NCBI GenBank assembly: GCA_023953845.1
Contig: JAMLJC010000001.1
Coordinates: forward strand, 1,488,001-1,552,000
DNA from: Rhizobiaceae bacterium
Lineage (GTDB): Bacteria > Pseudomonadota > Alphaproteobacteria > Rhizobiales > Rhizobiaceae
Direction: 5' to 3'
DNA length: 64,000 nucleotides
The translations under genes were made by a program, and so were the position numbers. Positions 36,545 through 45,203 of the stretch are shown here, one piece after another; position 1 is the first letter of the stretch; every line of letters starts with the position of its first letter. The notes under the pieces are model-generated. The model worked only from the letters and a program-made list of their open reading frames with translations. It was not told where the DNA came from and made no database searches.

Positions 36545-37678
36545 ATGCCCGATGTGGTCCTGACCAATGCCCGCATCGTTCTGCCGGACCAAGTGATCGT
36601 AGGGTCGGTGCTGATCCGCGACGGCCTGATCGCCGACATCTCCGGCGGAACTGCGCAGGGAGAATACCTCGAGGGCGATTATCTCATTCCCGGACTGGTC
36701 GAGCTGCACACGGATCATCTCGAGGGCCATTACGCCCCGCGCCCCAAGGTGCGGTGGAATCCCGTCGCCTCGGTGCTCGCTCATGACGCGCAGGTCGCGA
36801 CCGCCGGCATAACCACGGTGTTCGACGCGCTGCGCGTCGGCATGGACGAGGATGCCGAGATCGGCGTGGACGACATGCGCCGCCTGGCCGACGCCATCGA
36901 GGATTGCATGCGCGCGGACCGCCTGCGCGCCGGTCATTTCATCCATCTGCGCTGCGAGGTTTCGGCGCCCGATTGCCGGCGCGGCTTCTCCTTCTTCGAG
37001 GATGACGGCCGCATCCGCCTCGTCTCCCTGATGGACCATGCGCCGGGCCAGCGCCAGTTTGCCAGCCTCGATGCCTATGCGGCCTACTATATGGGCAAGT
37101 TGCGCATGTCGGAGGAGGCGTTCCGCGCCTATTGCGAAAGGCGGATCGGCCAGTCGCTCGCCAACTCGCCGGAGAACCGCCGCTACATCTCGCATCATTG
37201 CCGCGAGCGGAACATCGTGCTCGCCAGCCACGACGACGCGACCGAGGCGCATGTCGAGGAAGCGGTGGCGCAGGGAATACGCGTGGCCGAATTCCCGACG
37301 ACGATGACGGCCGCGCGGGCTTCGAACGCCGCCGGCCTCAGCGTGCTGATGGGCGCGCCCAACGTCGTGCGCGGCGGCTCGCATTCCGGCAACGTCTCGG
37401 CTCGCGAACTGGCCGAAGCCGGCGTCCTCGACATATTGTCGTCCGACTACATCCCTTTCAGCCTGATCCAGTCGGCCTTTTTCCTCGGCGAAGCGGTCGA
37501 CGCGGTATCGCTGCCCGAGGCCATCAGGATGGTGTCGAAGACGCCGGCCGAATCCGTGGGCCTCGACGATCGCGGCGCCATCGAAATCGGCCGGCGCGCC
37601 GACCTCGTGCGCGTCCGGGTCGATGCGCATGTGCCGATCGTGCGCACGGTGTGGCGGGAGGGGCGGCGCGTCGCCTGA
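36545..37678 (+). CDS. phnM: Alpha-D-ribose 1-methylphosphonate 5-triphosphate diphosphatase
   Basis: PhnM removes pyrophosphate from the ribosyl phosphonate triphosphate before C-P lyase acts. The 377-residue amidohydrolase has the metal motif VELHTDHLEGHYAPRP, later His residues in ISHHCRERNIVLASHDD, and the catalytic region SSDYIPFSL. The other phn genes (phnG to phnL) are not in the window, so this pair must work with genes elsewhere or have another role. Confidence 0.92.
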   Translation: MPDVVLTNARIVLPDQVIVGSVLIRDGLIADISGGTAQGEYLEGDYLIPGLVELHTDHLEGHYAPRPKVRWNPVASVLAHDAQVATAGITTVFDALRVGMDEDAEIGVDDMRRLADAIEDCMRADRLRAGHFIHLRCEVSAPDCRRGFSFFEDDGRIRLVSLMDHAPGQRQFASLDAYAAYYMGKLRMSEEAFRAYCERRIGQSLANSPENRRYISHHCRERNIVLASHDDATEAHVEEAVAQGIRVAEFPTTMTAARASNAAGLSVLMGAPNVVRGGSHSGNVSARELAEAGVLDILSSDYIPFSLIQSAFFLGEAVDAVSLPEAIRMVSKTPAESVGLDDRGAIEIGRRADLVRVRVDAHVPIVRTVWREGRRVA

Positions 37679-37689
37679 GCCGCGACCGC

Positions 37690-38790
37690 TCAGACGAGGA
37701 TGCGCGCGAGGTGGTTGTCCCAGACATAGTCCGGGTCGAAGCGTTCGCTGCCGTCGGGCGTCAGCGTCTCGCCGGTTCCCGTCGTCGCGCGGAAGCCGGA
37801 ATGATCGGGCGCGAGGCCGCACACCTCCGTCAGCGACCGGCTGTTGACGACCTTGCGGCTCGCCGTATCGATGACGGCGAAGGAATTGCCCTGCGGCGAC
37901 GATATGGCGAGAAGGCCGGCCTCGCGGTTCGCCGCGACGGAGCCGATATAGTTGCGGAAGCCGCCGAGCACGTCGTCCGGCATGTCCAGCAGCGCGAGAT
38001 CGCGTCCGCGCTCGGCGAAGCCCGCGAGCAGCGGCCGCTCCGTCGCCGGCCCTTCATGCTGGCAGCCGAACCAGACCGCGCCGCGCTGATCCGTATCCAT
38101 GTGGCGGATGGAAAGCTGGTGCAGCTCCGCCGGCAGTTCGTGCTTCTCGATCAGGGCGCCCGAGCGGCTGTCCACGAACACCAGCGACGGCTTCATCGTC
38201 GCAATGTTGAGCTTCGCCCGGCCGAAATCGGGATGCGTCTCGATGCCGCCATTGGCTATGGCGAGCGTATGCCCGTCCTCCAGCAGGAGCAGTTCATGCG
38301 GCCCGACGCCGAAGGTCGGAAACTCGCCGATGCGCCGGAAGCCGTCGGTGGCGTCATAGACGCCGATCACGCCGGCGGCGTTGTCGAAATCGTTCTCCGT
38401 CGCATAGAGAAGGGTTCCGTCGGGCGAGAACACGCCGTGCCCGTAGAAATGCCTTCCCTCGACGCTGCCGATGGTCATGGGCGCGGATCGGCCGGTATGG
38501 TCGAAGATCGTGGCGAAGGTGCCGGGCTGCCGGGCGAACACCACGGAGCGCCGCGAAACCGGATCGAAGGTCACGTCGTGGCCGCGGTCCGGTAGGTCGA
38601 CCGTATGCAATATGTGCCCGTCTTCTGAAAGGATCGCTGCGCCGTAGGCCCCGTCGCGGCGCTGGAACGCCGTGGCGTAGACCGCATCCGTCGCCAGCGT
38701 CGCGGCCAGGGCGCCCGGCGCGAGCGAGGCGAGGAACGTGGCTCCGGCGGCCTTCAGGAAATCGCGGCGATCGATCAGCGGCGTGCGCAT
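37690..38790 (-). CDS. DUF1513 Tat-exported beta-propeller protein
   Basis: The 366-residue protein starts with a twin-arginine signal, DRRDFLKAAGATFLASLAPG (Arg8-Arg9). The rest is a repeat-rich beta protein with FSPDGTLLYATEND and FGVGPHELLLLEDGHTLAIA blades. It fits DUF1513, which is often the last gene of imelysin/DUF1111 iron operons. It follows the second imelysin by 3 bp. Binding of a metal or cofactor is likely, as for many Tat substrates, but unproven. Confidence 0.85.
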   Translation of the reverse strand: MRTPLIDRRDFLKAAGATFLASLAPGALAATLATDAVYATAFQRRDGAYGAAILSEDGHILHTVDLPDRGHDVTFDPVSRRSVVFARQPGTFATIFDHTGRSAPMTIGSVEGRHFYGHGVFSPDGTLLYATENDFDNAAGVIGVYDATDGFRRIGEFPTFGVGPHELLLLEDGHTLAIANGGIETHPDFGRAKLNIATMKPSLVFVDSRSGALIEKHELPAELHQLSIRHMDTDQRGAVWFGCQHEGPATERPLLAGFAERGRDLALLDMPDDVLGGFRNYIGSVAANREAGLLAISSPQGNSFAVIDTASRKVVNSRSLTEVCGLAPDHSGFRATTGTGETLTPDGSERFDPDYVWDNHLARILV

Positions 38791-38793
38791 GGC

Positions 38794-39891
38794 TCAGTCG
38801 CCGTCGAGCGAGGAAAAGCCGGCGCTGAGGTCCAGCGCGGCGGCGAGCTTGACCCCGAACAGTTCGGAGAGGCTCGACGTGACGATGCGGGCGTAATCCA
38901 GCTTCTTGCGCTTCGCCCCGTCGCCCAGCACCTGATCAATGGGGCCGTCCGCCGCCTGCAGCGCGAAATCGGCGTTGGAGAATTCGAACCGGATCGACTG
39001 CGCGATCCAGTAGTCGCCCTCCTCCAGTTCGGCGGATAGCTTCGAGGCGTTGAACAGCGCGCTGAGACCGGCGAGGTCGCCGTTGATGGAGGCCAGCGTC
39101 GCGCCGCTGCGCCAGAAGATGGCCGATTTCGGCTTGTCGCCGTCGGGCGTCTTGCCGAGAAACCCGTTTATGCGCACGTCGCGCACCATCTCCAGCCCGT
39201 GGACGAAGACGTTGAAGAGTTCCGTCATCGCCTCCGCGTCCGTGCGATAGAGCGGATTGGCCGCGCCGGGATTCGCCCATTGCTGCGCGACGCCGTCCGG
39301 CCTGTCCCATGCCGCCGCGATTGCCGTCGCCATCGTGTCGAGATTGGTCGCGATGGCGAGGCCGTAGCGGCAGCGATAGGCGCCGGCGGCGCCGGTCAGA
39401 CTGTCCGAGCCGGAGCCAGACAGCACGAATTCGAGTGCGCCCAGGCCCTGCATGGCGACGCTCTTGCCGGGAAGCGTCTGCGGATCGGCGGCGGTGGCAT
39501 CCTCGTCCGCGATCGCCGCCTGCACCTGCTTGAGGCCGATCCCCTTGCGGTCAGGCCAGAACGCGATGCGCTCGAGCCGGTTTTCCTCCGTTACGGGGCC
39601 GAATCGAATGTTTTCGACATGGGACCATCTGCGGACCGCAGCCGTGAACGCCTCACGCGCCGTTTCGAGCGCGATGTCGCCGGGGCTTGCGCACAGGGCG
39701 TCCACATCTGTCGCCAGGGCCTCGGTCGATTGCCGGAACCCGGCATAGGCCGGCCGCACGAAACCGTCGATGGCATGGACGATAGTGGCATTTTCCGCAT
39801 GGGCGGACGCAGAAGACAGAAGAAGCAGGAATGCGAATGCCGGTGCGCGAGAACAGCGAAAATACGCAGCAAGCCTTCCGGAAAGATCCAT
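38794..39891 (-). CDS. Second imelysin-family periplasmic protein
   Basis: From the ATG at 39891 the protein has 365 residues, a signal peptide (APAFAFLLLLSSASAHAE), then an imelysin domain. The family iron-binding GxHxxE motif is altered: the matching segment reads GLGALEFVLSGSG, lacking the His, as in many second copies of the operon. It may therefore have a different ligand or a structural role. It overlaps the DUF1111 stop by 1 bp. Confidence 0.87.
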   Translation of the reverse strand: MDLSGRLAAYFRCSRAPAFAFLLLLSSASAHAENATIVHAIDGFVRPAYAGFRQSTEALATDVDALCASPGDIALETAREAFTAAVRRWSHVENIRFGPVTEENRLERIAFWPDRKGIGLKQVQAAIADEDATAADPQTLPGKSVAMQGLGALEFVLSGSGSDSLTGAAGAYRCRYGLAIATNLDTMATAIAAAWDRPDGVAQQWANPGAANPLYRTDAEAMTELFNVFVHGLEMVRDVRINGFLGKTPDGDKPKSAIFWRSGATLASINGDLAGLSALFNASKLSAELEEGDYWIAQSIRFEFSNADFALQAADGPIDQVLGDGAKRKKLDYARIVTSSLSELFGVKLAAALDLSAGFSSLDGD

Positions 39892-41411
39892 CAGAGCGAC
39901 TCCAGAAAGGCGACCAGCGCGTCGCGGTCGGCCTTCGGCAGGGCTGCAAAGGTCTCGCGCGCAATCGAAGCCTCGCCGTCGTGCCACAGGATCGCCTCCG
40001 TCAGGTTGCGGGCGCGGCCGTCATGCAGGAAGAAGGTGTGGCCGTTGACGCGCTTGGTCAATCCGATGCCCCATAGCGGCGGCGTACGCCATTCGGTTCC
40101 CGACGCTTCGCCGACGCGCTGGCCGTCCGCCAGACCTTCACCCATGTCGTGCAGCAGGAAATCCGAGTAAGGCCAGATGAGCTGAAAACTCTGTGCCTTG
40201 TTGGGCGCATCGCGGCGGGTGACGAATTTCGGCGTATGGCAGCCGGTGCAGCCGGTCTCGTAGAACACCTGCTTGCCGCGCAGCACCTCCGGCTTGCTGA
40301 AATCGCGCCGGGCCGGCACGGCGAGGTTCTGCGAATAGAAGGTCACCAGCTCCATCACCGGATCGGGCGCTTCCGTGTCGCCGAGGCGCGGCTGCACGCC
40401 GGTTGGCATGGCGAGGCAGTCCTTCTGGGCTTCCGTGCAGTCGCCCCAGGGATGCGGAACGTCCGGCGAGGAGATGCCCATATCATTGGCGAAGGCGTCG
40501 GCCGATTGCTGGCGGATGGTCGGAGCCTGCGCCTTCCAGCCGAAACGGCCGAGCATCAGCCCGTCGCCTTGCGGCGCGCGGACGATCTGCGCCCTGCCGG
40601 ATATGCCGTCTTCGTCACGGTCGTCCGGATCGGCGAGCGCCAGAATATCGGCGGGATGGATCTGCTCCACGAGTCCGAGCCCGATCATCGGCGGCGCGAT
40701 GCGCGGCGACAGGGTGATGCCTTCCCGCAGCGGACCATGCGCCAGATTGTCGATGGCATAGCGTGGCTTGCGGAGCGAGAGCTGCGTGCCGTCGCCGAGC
40801 GTGACCGGAATTTCCTCGTAGTCGATGCGGATGCTGCCTTCCGACTGCAGTCCCGGTACGGCCAGATCCTGCAGCTGTCCGCCGTAGACTGGGTCGGAGA
40901 AGTTCAGCGCAGCATGCCGCGCGAGCGTCGCCCTCTCGTCATCCGTCTCGGCGTCGCGCGCCAGCCGGAGCAGCATGGAGGTCGCATCGGCGGCGCCTTC
41001 GGGCGGATGTCCACGACCGTCCTTGAGATGGCAGCTCTGACAGGCCCGCGCGTTGAACAGCGGCCCGAGGCCGTCCGACGCCTGCGTCGACGACGGCGAC
41101 GACACCCACATCTTGCGGAACAGCCCGTTGCCGAGCTTGAAGGTGCCTTCCTCCTCGAAGGTGATGTTGGCCGAGGATTGCGAGAACGCGTCCTGATTGA
41201 CCCGCTTGCGCGAGGTGCCGCCGCCGCCCTGCATCTTCTCGAACTCTTCCGGCCTGGAGAAGTCGGCGGTCGGGCGGGTGACGGCTGCGACACGGGCGAG
41301 ATCTTCCGGCGACAGATCGTCGCGAACACCCGGCAGGCTGCCGTCCGAACCTGCCATCGCGGCTATGCCGGTGGCGGCGAGCAGCAGGACGAGGGCGAGC
41401 GCGGATTTCAT
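39891..41411 (-). CDS. Di-haem oxidoreductase (DUF1111)
   Basis: From the ATG at 41411 the protein has 506 residues with signal peptide MKSALALVLLLAATGIAAMA. Two c-type haem motifs are visible, CQSCH at 124-128 and CTGCH near 408. DUF1111 proteins are periplasmic di-haem cytochromes distantly like MauG and cytochrome c peroxidase. Pairing with imelysins suggests an iron redox step, which is inference. The frame is open 27 codons further upstream but without a signal-like sequence. It lies between bfr and the second imelysin. Confidence 0.9.
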   Translation of the reverse strand: MKSALALVLLLAATGIAAMAGSDGSLPGVRDDLSPEDLARVAAVTRPTADFSRPEEFEKMQGGGGTSRKRVNQDAFSQSSANITFEEEGTFKLGNGLFRKMWVSSPSSTQASDGLGPLFNARACQSCHLKDGRGHPPEGAADATSMLLRLARDAETDDERATLARHAALNFSDPVYGGQLQDLAVPGLQSEGSIRIDYEEIPVTLGDGTQLSLRKPRYAIDNLAHGPLREGITLSPRIAPPMIGLGLVEQIHPADILALADPDDRDEDGISGRAQIVRAPQGDGLMLGRFGWKAQAPTIRQQSADAFANDMGISSPDVPHPWGDCTEAQKDCLAMPTGVQPRLGDTEAPDPVMELVTFYSQNLAVPARRDFSKPEVLRGKQVFYETGCTGCHTPKFVTRRDAPNKAQSFQLIWPYSDFLLHDMGEGLADGQRVGEASGTEWRTPPLWGIGLTKRVNGHTFFLHDGRARNLTEAILWHDGEASIARETFAALPKADRDALVAFLESL

Positions 41412-41504
41412 CACGCGCTCCGGGGCGAAGCGCCGGGCGGACGCTCCCTTTCCGGACACGCGGCACGGCGTGTCTTTCAGGTCGTGCCGCATGTCTGCAT
41501 GGTC

Positions 41505-41990
41505 CTATTCCGCTTCGTTGGCCGAATCCGCGTTCAGCAGGCCGTACTTTTCCTCGCCGATCGAGGCGAGCAGATCGAGCTGGCTCTCGAGGAAGTCGAT
41601 ATGGCCTTCCTCGTCGGCGAGCAGTTCCTCGAACAGTTTCATCGTCACATAGTCGCCGAGCTCGTTGCAGATCTCGCGGGAGCGCTTGTAGGAGGTGCGG
41701 GCGTCATATTCGCCGGCGAGGTCCGATTCCAGCACCTCCTTGACGTTCTGTCCGATCCTGAGCGGCGCCACCGATTGCAGGTTCGGGTGGCCTTCGAGGA
41801 AGATGATGCGCGCCACCAGCTTGTCCGCGTGGTTCATCTCCTCGATCGATTCCGCCCGCTCCTTCTTGGCGAGCTTGGTATACCCCCAGTCCTCAAGCAG
41901 CCGGTAGTGCACCCAGTACTGGTTCACCGCGCCGAGTTCTAGGAACAGCGCCTCGTTAAGCCGCTCGATGACCTGCTTTTCGCCCTTCAT
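41505..41990 (-). CDS. bfr: Bacterioferritin
   Basis: Bfr forms a 24-mer haem-containing iron store. The 161 residues begin MKGEKQVIERLNEALFLELG. The ferroxidase Glu18 (FLELG), Glu51 and His54 (EEMNHAD), and the haem ligand Met52 are conserved. DEEGHIDFLE supplies the last metal ligands. It overlaps the end of bfd by 35 bp, so translation is coupled. Confidence 0.95.
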   Translation of the reverse strand: MKGEKQVIERLNEALFLELGAVNQYWVHYRLLEDWGYTKLAKKERAESIEEMNHADKLVARIIFLEGHPNLQSVAPLRIGQNVKEVLESDLAGEYDARTSYKRSREICNELGDYVTMKLFEELLADEEGHIDFLESQLDLLASIGEEKYGLLNADSANEAE

Positions 41991-42267
41991 GGGTCCTGCT
42001 CCCGAATTGAGACCGCAGCTCTCGCACGCGATCTAGGTGTGAAACGATATCCGCGCCGCTCGCCTCCGAGCGGGCGTGGTAATTCTCGGTTACCCGGATG
42101 ATCGTTTCGACCACATTTGGGAAGCAGCCGCAACAGCGGCCCCGCTTTTTCAGCGTGTGGTAGACCTTGGCAGGGACGATGAGCTGCCAGGCGTCCTGCT
42201 CGAGCAGGGATATGATCGTCTGTTCGATCTCCTTTTCCGTTATGATGTTGCAGTGGCAGATGAGCAT
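41956..42267 (-). CDS. bfd: Bacterioferritin-associated ferredoxin
   Basis: Bfd is the [2Fe-2S] protein that reduces bacterioferritin so iron can be released. The 103-residue protein has the cysteine pairs C4-x-C6 (MLICHC) and C45-x2-C48 (RCCGC), the BFD arrangement. It is longer than the usual 60-70 residues because of a C-terminal tail read through the start of bfr. It is 59 bp after the first imelysin gene. Confidence 0.92.
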   Translation of the reverse strand: MLICHCNIITEKEIEQTIISLLEQDAWQLIVPAKVYHTLKKRGRCCGCFPNVVETIIRVTENYHARSEASGADIVSHLDRVRELRSQFGSRTHEGRKAGHRAA

Positions 42268-42326
42268 TTCGGACTCTGGAACTGGCTGCGCGGCGCCATC
42301 GGCGCCGCATGGCTAGGCGCTGACGC

Positions 42327-43631
42327 TTACTGGAAGACCTTGTCCGGCGCGTCGAGGCTGTCGGAACCCTCGAACTCGATCGCGTCGAGCTTGAGCGCGG
42401 CGACCGCCCGCTCGATCGATTTCGTCTGGTCGACGAGCGCATCGATCGCGGCCTGCACGGTCGCGTTGCCTTCCGTATTGCCCTCGCCGATCTGCTGGTC
42501 GTAGGCTTCGCCGCCGACGGCCTTGGCCTGGATGGCTTCCATCCTGGCGACGGTGGCGTCGAGCTTGCCGGAAAGCTCGGTATCGACGGCGGCATCCGCC
42601 TCCTTGACAAGATCACTCACCGACGGACCGTCGACGACGGAGCCGTCGATGCGCTTGTAGCTGCCGCTATAGACGTTGCGGATGCCGACCGCGTCGTAGA
42701 GATGCGAGATATGGGTGTTGTCGAAGAAGCAGTCATGCTCCTCCTCCGGATCGTGGAGCAGCAGGCCGAGCTTCATGCGTTCGCCGGCCAGCTCTCCGTA
42801 GGAGAGGGAGCCGAGGCCGGTGAAGATGGTCGTGATCGCCGCATTCGGATCGGCCTTCTCCAATTCCACCCGCGCCGCGCCGCCTTCCTTCCAGTTGTCG
42901 ACCATCTCCTGGAGGTCGGAGACCAGAAGGGTGCTTGCGGCCTGGAGGAATTCCGCGCGCCGGTCGCAATTGCCGCCGGTGCAGTTCGCCTTGTCGTAGT
43001 CGGTGTAGGGACGGTTGCCCGAGCCGGCCTTGGTGCCGTTGAGATCCTGTCCCCAGAGCAGGAATTCGATGGAGTGGTAGCCCGTCGCCACATTGGCCTC
43101 GATGTCGCCGGCCTCCTGCAGCGTGTTCTGCAGAAAATCGGGCGTTATCGCGGATGCGTCGACCTTCTGGCCGCCGATCTCGATCTCCTTGTTGGCGATC
43201 ACATTGGCCGTATAGAGCGTGTTCTCGTCGGATTCGGTGCCATAGCTCTTGTCGACGTAGTCGATCAGGCCTTCATCGAGCGGCCAGGCATTCACGCGGC
43301 CTTCCCAGTCGTCGACGATGGCATTGCCGAAGCGGTAGGCTTCCGTCTGCTGGTATGGGATGCGTGCGGCTTTCCATGCCTCGCGCGCGGCGTCGAGGGT
43401 TGCCTGCGACGGCGCGGCGATCAGGGCGCCGACCGCCTTGTCGAGCGCCTGCGCGGTCGTCAGCGCATCCTGATAGCCGGCCAGCGCGATATCGGCGTAG
43501 GTCTTGACGACCGCTTTCGGATCGGTCGCGGCCTTTGCGGGCAGCACGAAGACGGCGACCGTCAGCAATCCCGCCGCGGCGACGGCGGCAAAACGGGCCT
43601 GCGCCCTCGAAATCGTGTAATGCCGTGTCAT
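42327..43631 (-). CDS. Imelysin-family periplasmic iron-binding protein
   Basis: From the ATG at 43631, behind GGGAGAA, the protein has 434 residues with a signal peptide (ARFAAVAAAGLLTVAVFVLPAKA). It has the intact imelysin motif GYHSIEF at 184-190 (GxHxxE), followed by LLWGQD. Imelysins (peptidase M75, IrpA/EfeO-like) are linked to iron uptake; protease activity is doubtful. It leads the leftward iron operon behind the ICE-like palindrome at 43946. Confidence 0.92.
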   Translation of the reverse strand: MTRHYTISRAQARFAAVAAAGLLTVAVFVLPAKAATDPKAVVKTYADIALAGYQDALTTAQALDKAVGALIAAPSQATLDAAREAWKAARIPYQQTEAYRFGNAIVDDWEGRVNAWPLDEGLIDYVDKSYGTESDENTLYTANVIANKEIEIGGQKVDASAITPDFLQNTLQEAGDIEANVATGYHSIEFLLWGQDLNGTKAGSGNRPYTDYDKANCTGGNCDRRAEFLQAASTLLVSDLQEMVDNWKEGGAARVELEKADPNAAITTIFTGLGSLSYGELAGERMKLGLLLHDPEEEHDCFFDNTHISHLYDAVGIRNVYSGSYKRIDGSVVDGPSVSDLVKEADAAVDTELSGKLDATVARMEAIQAKAVGGEAYDQQIGEGNTEGNATVQAAIDALVDQTKSIERAVAALKLDAIEFEGSDSLDAPDKVFQ

Positions 43632-44036
43632 TCGGTTCTCCCGTGGAAATATTCTGCGAAGATGGATGCCGCGATGCCGGTGCCGTCGGAACGCAAGGGG
43701 AAGGAGGCGTGGCGCGGCGAACGGCAATCAATGCTGCCGCAAACGCTCTGCCCGGAGACGGCCTCAAGCTGCAAAGCGGATACGCCGCGACCCCGGCGGT
43801 TTCGACCAGACATCCTTTTCCTCCAAGCGAAAGGGTTCAAGGCCCCGACGTCAAAGGGCGCGCAGGTGGCGCGTCATGGCCATAAAAGCCGCGTTTCGTC
43901 CGAAGTCAATCGGGAACATCGAGGAAAAGCGCTTGAAATCAATAGGTTGGAATTATTCTAAACTGCTATCCTCATGTTTTTACAAGGTCGCGAAGGCCAT
44001 CCGGCGGAAAATGTGCGCGTTTGTCGCAGCGGCGAC
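43632..44036. other. Intergenic region upstream of the iron operon
   Basis: This 405-bp gap lies between the phosphatase stop and the first imelysin start. Apart from the ICE-like palindrome at 43946-43962, nothing recognisable is present. If transcription begins near that site, the message has an untranslated leader of about 300 nt. One leftward frame (43628-43840) ends at the imelysin start but has no protein-like character. Confidence 0.6.
43946..43962 (-). promoter_or_regulatory. Irr/ICE-like iron control element
   Basis: Read leftward, TTTAGAA-N3-TTCCAAC has one perfect arm and one 5-of-7 arm of the palindrome TTTAGAA/TTCTAAA. That palindrome is known as the ICE motif bound by Irr, the haem-sensing Fur-family regulator of rhizobia. 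It is placed upstream of an operon of iron storage and uptake genes. The match is by eye; the spacing variant should be compared with an Irr weight matrix. Confidence 0.6.
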
Positions 44037-44615
44037 TCAGGAGTCCGGGATGCCGAAGACGATCTCCAGCTTCTCCCAGCTTTCGTCCATGGCGAAGGTG
44101 GAGGACAGGATCGGAATGCCGAAATGCCCGAAATACATGGAGAGCTGGCGCTCGGCCGTCTCCTCGTCGACTCCCGCTATGCGGTTGACATAGATGACGG
44201 AAGCCAGCCCGGTCCTGTCGGCGCCGGTATAGCAATGGATGAGTATCGGCTTCGGCACATCGCGCAGCCGCGTGATGAGTTCGCGGGCGCGCTCGACCGG
44301 CAATTCCCGGTTCGCGGACATGGGGAAGTCGATGAATGTGATGCCCAGTTCCTCGGCCGTGTGTCTTTCTTCCTCGTACCAGGCCTTGCCGGGATGCGCG
44401 CCGCGCAGATTCACCACCGTCCGGATGCCGAACCGTGCCGCCTCCCGCCTCAGCATTTCGGCGGATGGCTGCGCAGAGCGGTAAAGCTCCCCGGCGATGA
44501 CTTCGTGGAAGTTTCCGGTGTGCCTCAGCACGGCCTGGAAGGCGAGAGCGACCAGAGGCAGCGCCACGGCAATGAGCATCACGCGCCGGAGCATTCGCCA
44601 GAAAATCGGTTTCAT
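44037..44615 (-). CDS. Membrane-anchored dual-specificity/tyrosine protein phosphatase
   Basis: From the ATG at 44615 the protein has 192 residues, with an N-terminal membrane anchor (about 8-28) and the phosphatase loop HCYTGADRT at 127-135 (Cys128, Arg134). A candidate general-acid region lies before it. I chose this start because the longer upstream frame runs across a strong leftward terminator (44703-44726). The substrate is unknown; the neighbouring lipid/glycan genes do not decide it. Confidence 0.85.
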   Translation of the reverse strand: MKPIFWRMLRRVMLIAVALPLVALAFQAVLRHTGNFHEVIAGELYRSAQPSAEMLRREAARFGIRTVVNLRGAHPGKAWYEEERHTAEELGITFIDFPMSANRELPVERARELITRLRDVPKPILIHCYTGADRTGLASVIYVNRIAGVDEETAERQLSMYFGHFGIPILSSTFAMDESWEKLEIVFGIPDS

Positions 44616-44921
44616 CGGGGAAATATCCTGAGGCGCGGTTGCGGAGCGCCCCGATTGCGGCCGATTTTCGACCGGCGGCGGATGCGTCGAGGTCCGGACA
44701 ACAAAAAAGCGGGCCGGTGCCCGCTTCCCTTGTTTCCCGCGATCAAGCATCGCGCCGATTCATCCACGGTCTGCGATACGATCCGACAGGACCAATGCAA
44801 CAGGAGCTTCACGGGGACCTCACCGACAATCTGAAGGGACATCCGTCGTCCGCATCCGCTGCTTGCCGCTATATAGGCATGCCGTGTGACAGCAACAAGA
44901 CAGGCTGGAGGCGGGTAGCCG
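44616..44921. other. Intergenic region with terminator
   Basis: This 306-bp gap separates the LpxB-N-like gene and the phosphatase. It holds one strong leftward hairpin terminator at 44703-44726, and presumably the phosphatase promoter in the remaining 90 bp to its left. I see no coding sequence or RNA motif otherwise. Confidence 0.6.
44703..44726 (-). terminator. Rho-independent terminator
   Basis: AAGCGGGC (44707-44714) pairs with GCCCGCTT (44719-44726) around a 4-base loop. Reading leftward it runs into TTTTTTGT. It ends the glycosyltransferase/LpxB-N-like transcript before the phosphatase. Confidence 0.85.
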
Positions 44922-45203
44922 TCAGCCGGTCGCCTTGCTGGAATTGCGCAGCAGCATCAGGTTGCGGATGTAGATGAACAGGCCCGTGAACTGCCCGAGG
45001 ATGAAGACGGGATCGCGCCGGTAGATGGCGTAGCTCAGCAGGATGATCCCGCCGGCGAGGCTGAAGTACCAGAAGGCGTTCGGAATGACGCTGCGCTTGC
45101 TGCGTTCCGAAGCGATCCACTGCACGAAGAAGCGCATGAAGAACATGGCCTGGCCCAGAAAGCCGATGCCGAGCCAGATCGTTGCCATCGTGTTTTCCGT
45201 CAT
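44922..45203 (-). CDS. LpxB N-terminal-domain-like small membrane protein
   Basis: The 93-residue protein has three hydrophobic helices and the lipid A biosynthesis N-terminal domain pattern: FLGQAMFFMRFFVQWIASER, SVIPNAFWYFSLAGGIILL and FIYIRNLMLL. Stand-alone copies are usually paired with a family 2 glycosyltransferase and related to MarC/SMR-type flippases; a lipid-linked sugar role is inferred. It overlaps the glycosyltransferase gene by 4 bp. Confidence 0.87.
   Translation of the reverse strand: MTENTMATIWLGIGFLGQAMFFMRFFVQWIASERSKRSVIPNAFWYFSLAGGIILLSYAIYRRDPVFILGQFTGLFIYIRNLMLLRNSSKATG

Noticed and set aside
43628..43840. 70-codon leftward frame ending at the first imelysin start (ATGA overlap)
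   Set aside because: Sequence looks random, has no good ribosome site and is probably chance; kept only as a possible leader.
44616..44750. Longer phosphatase start at 44750
   Set aside because: The extension crosses a strong terminator and encodes a Pro/Arg-rich stretch without family character.
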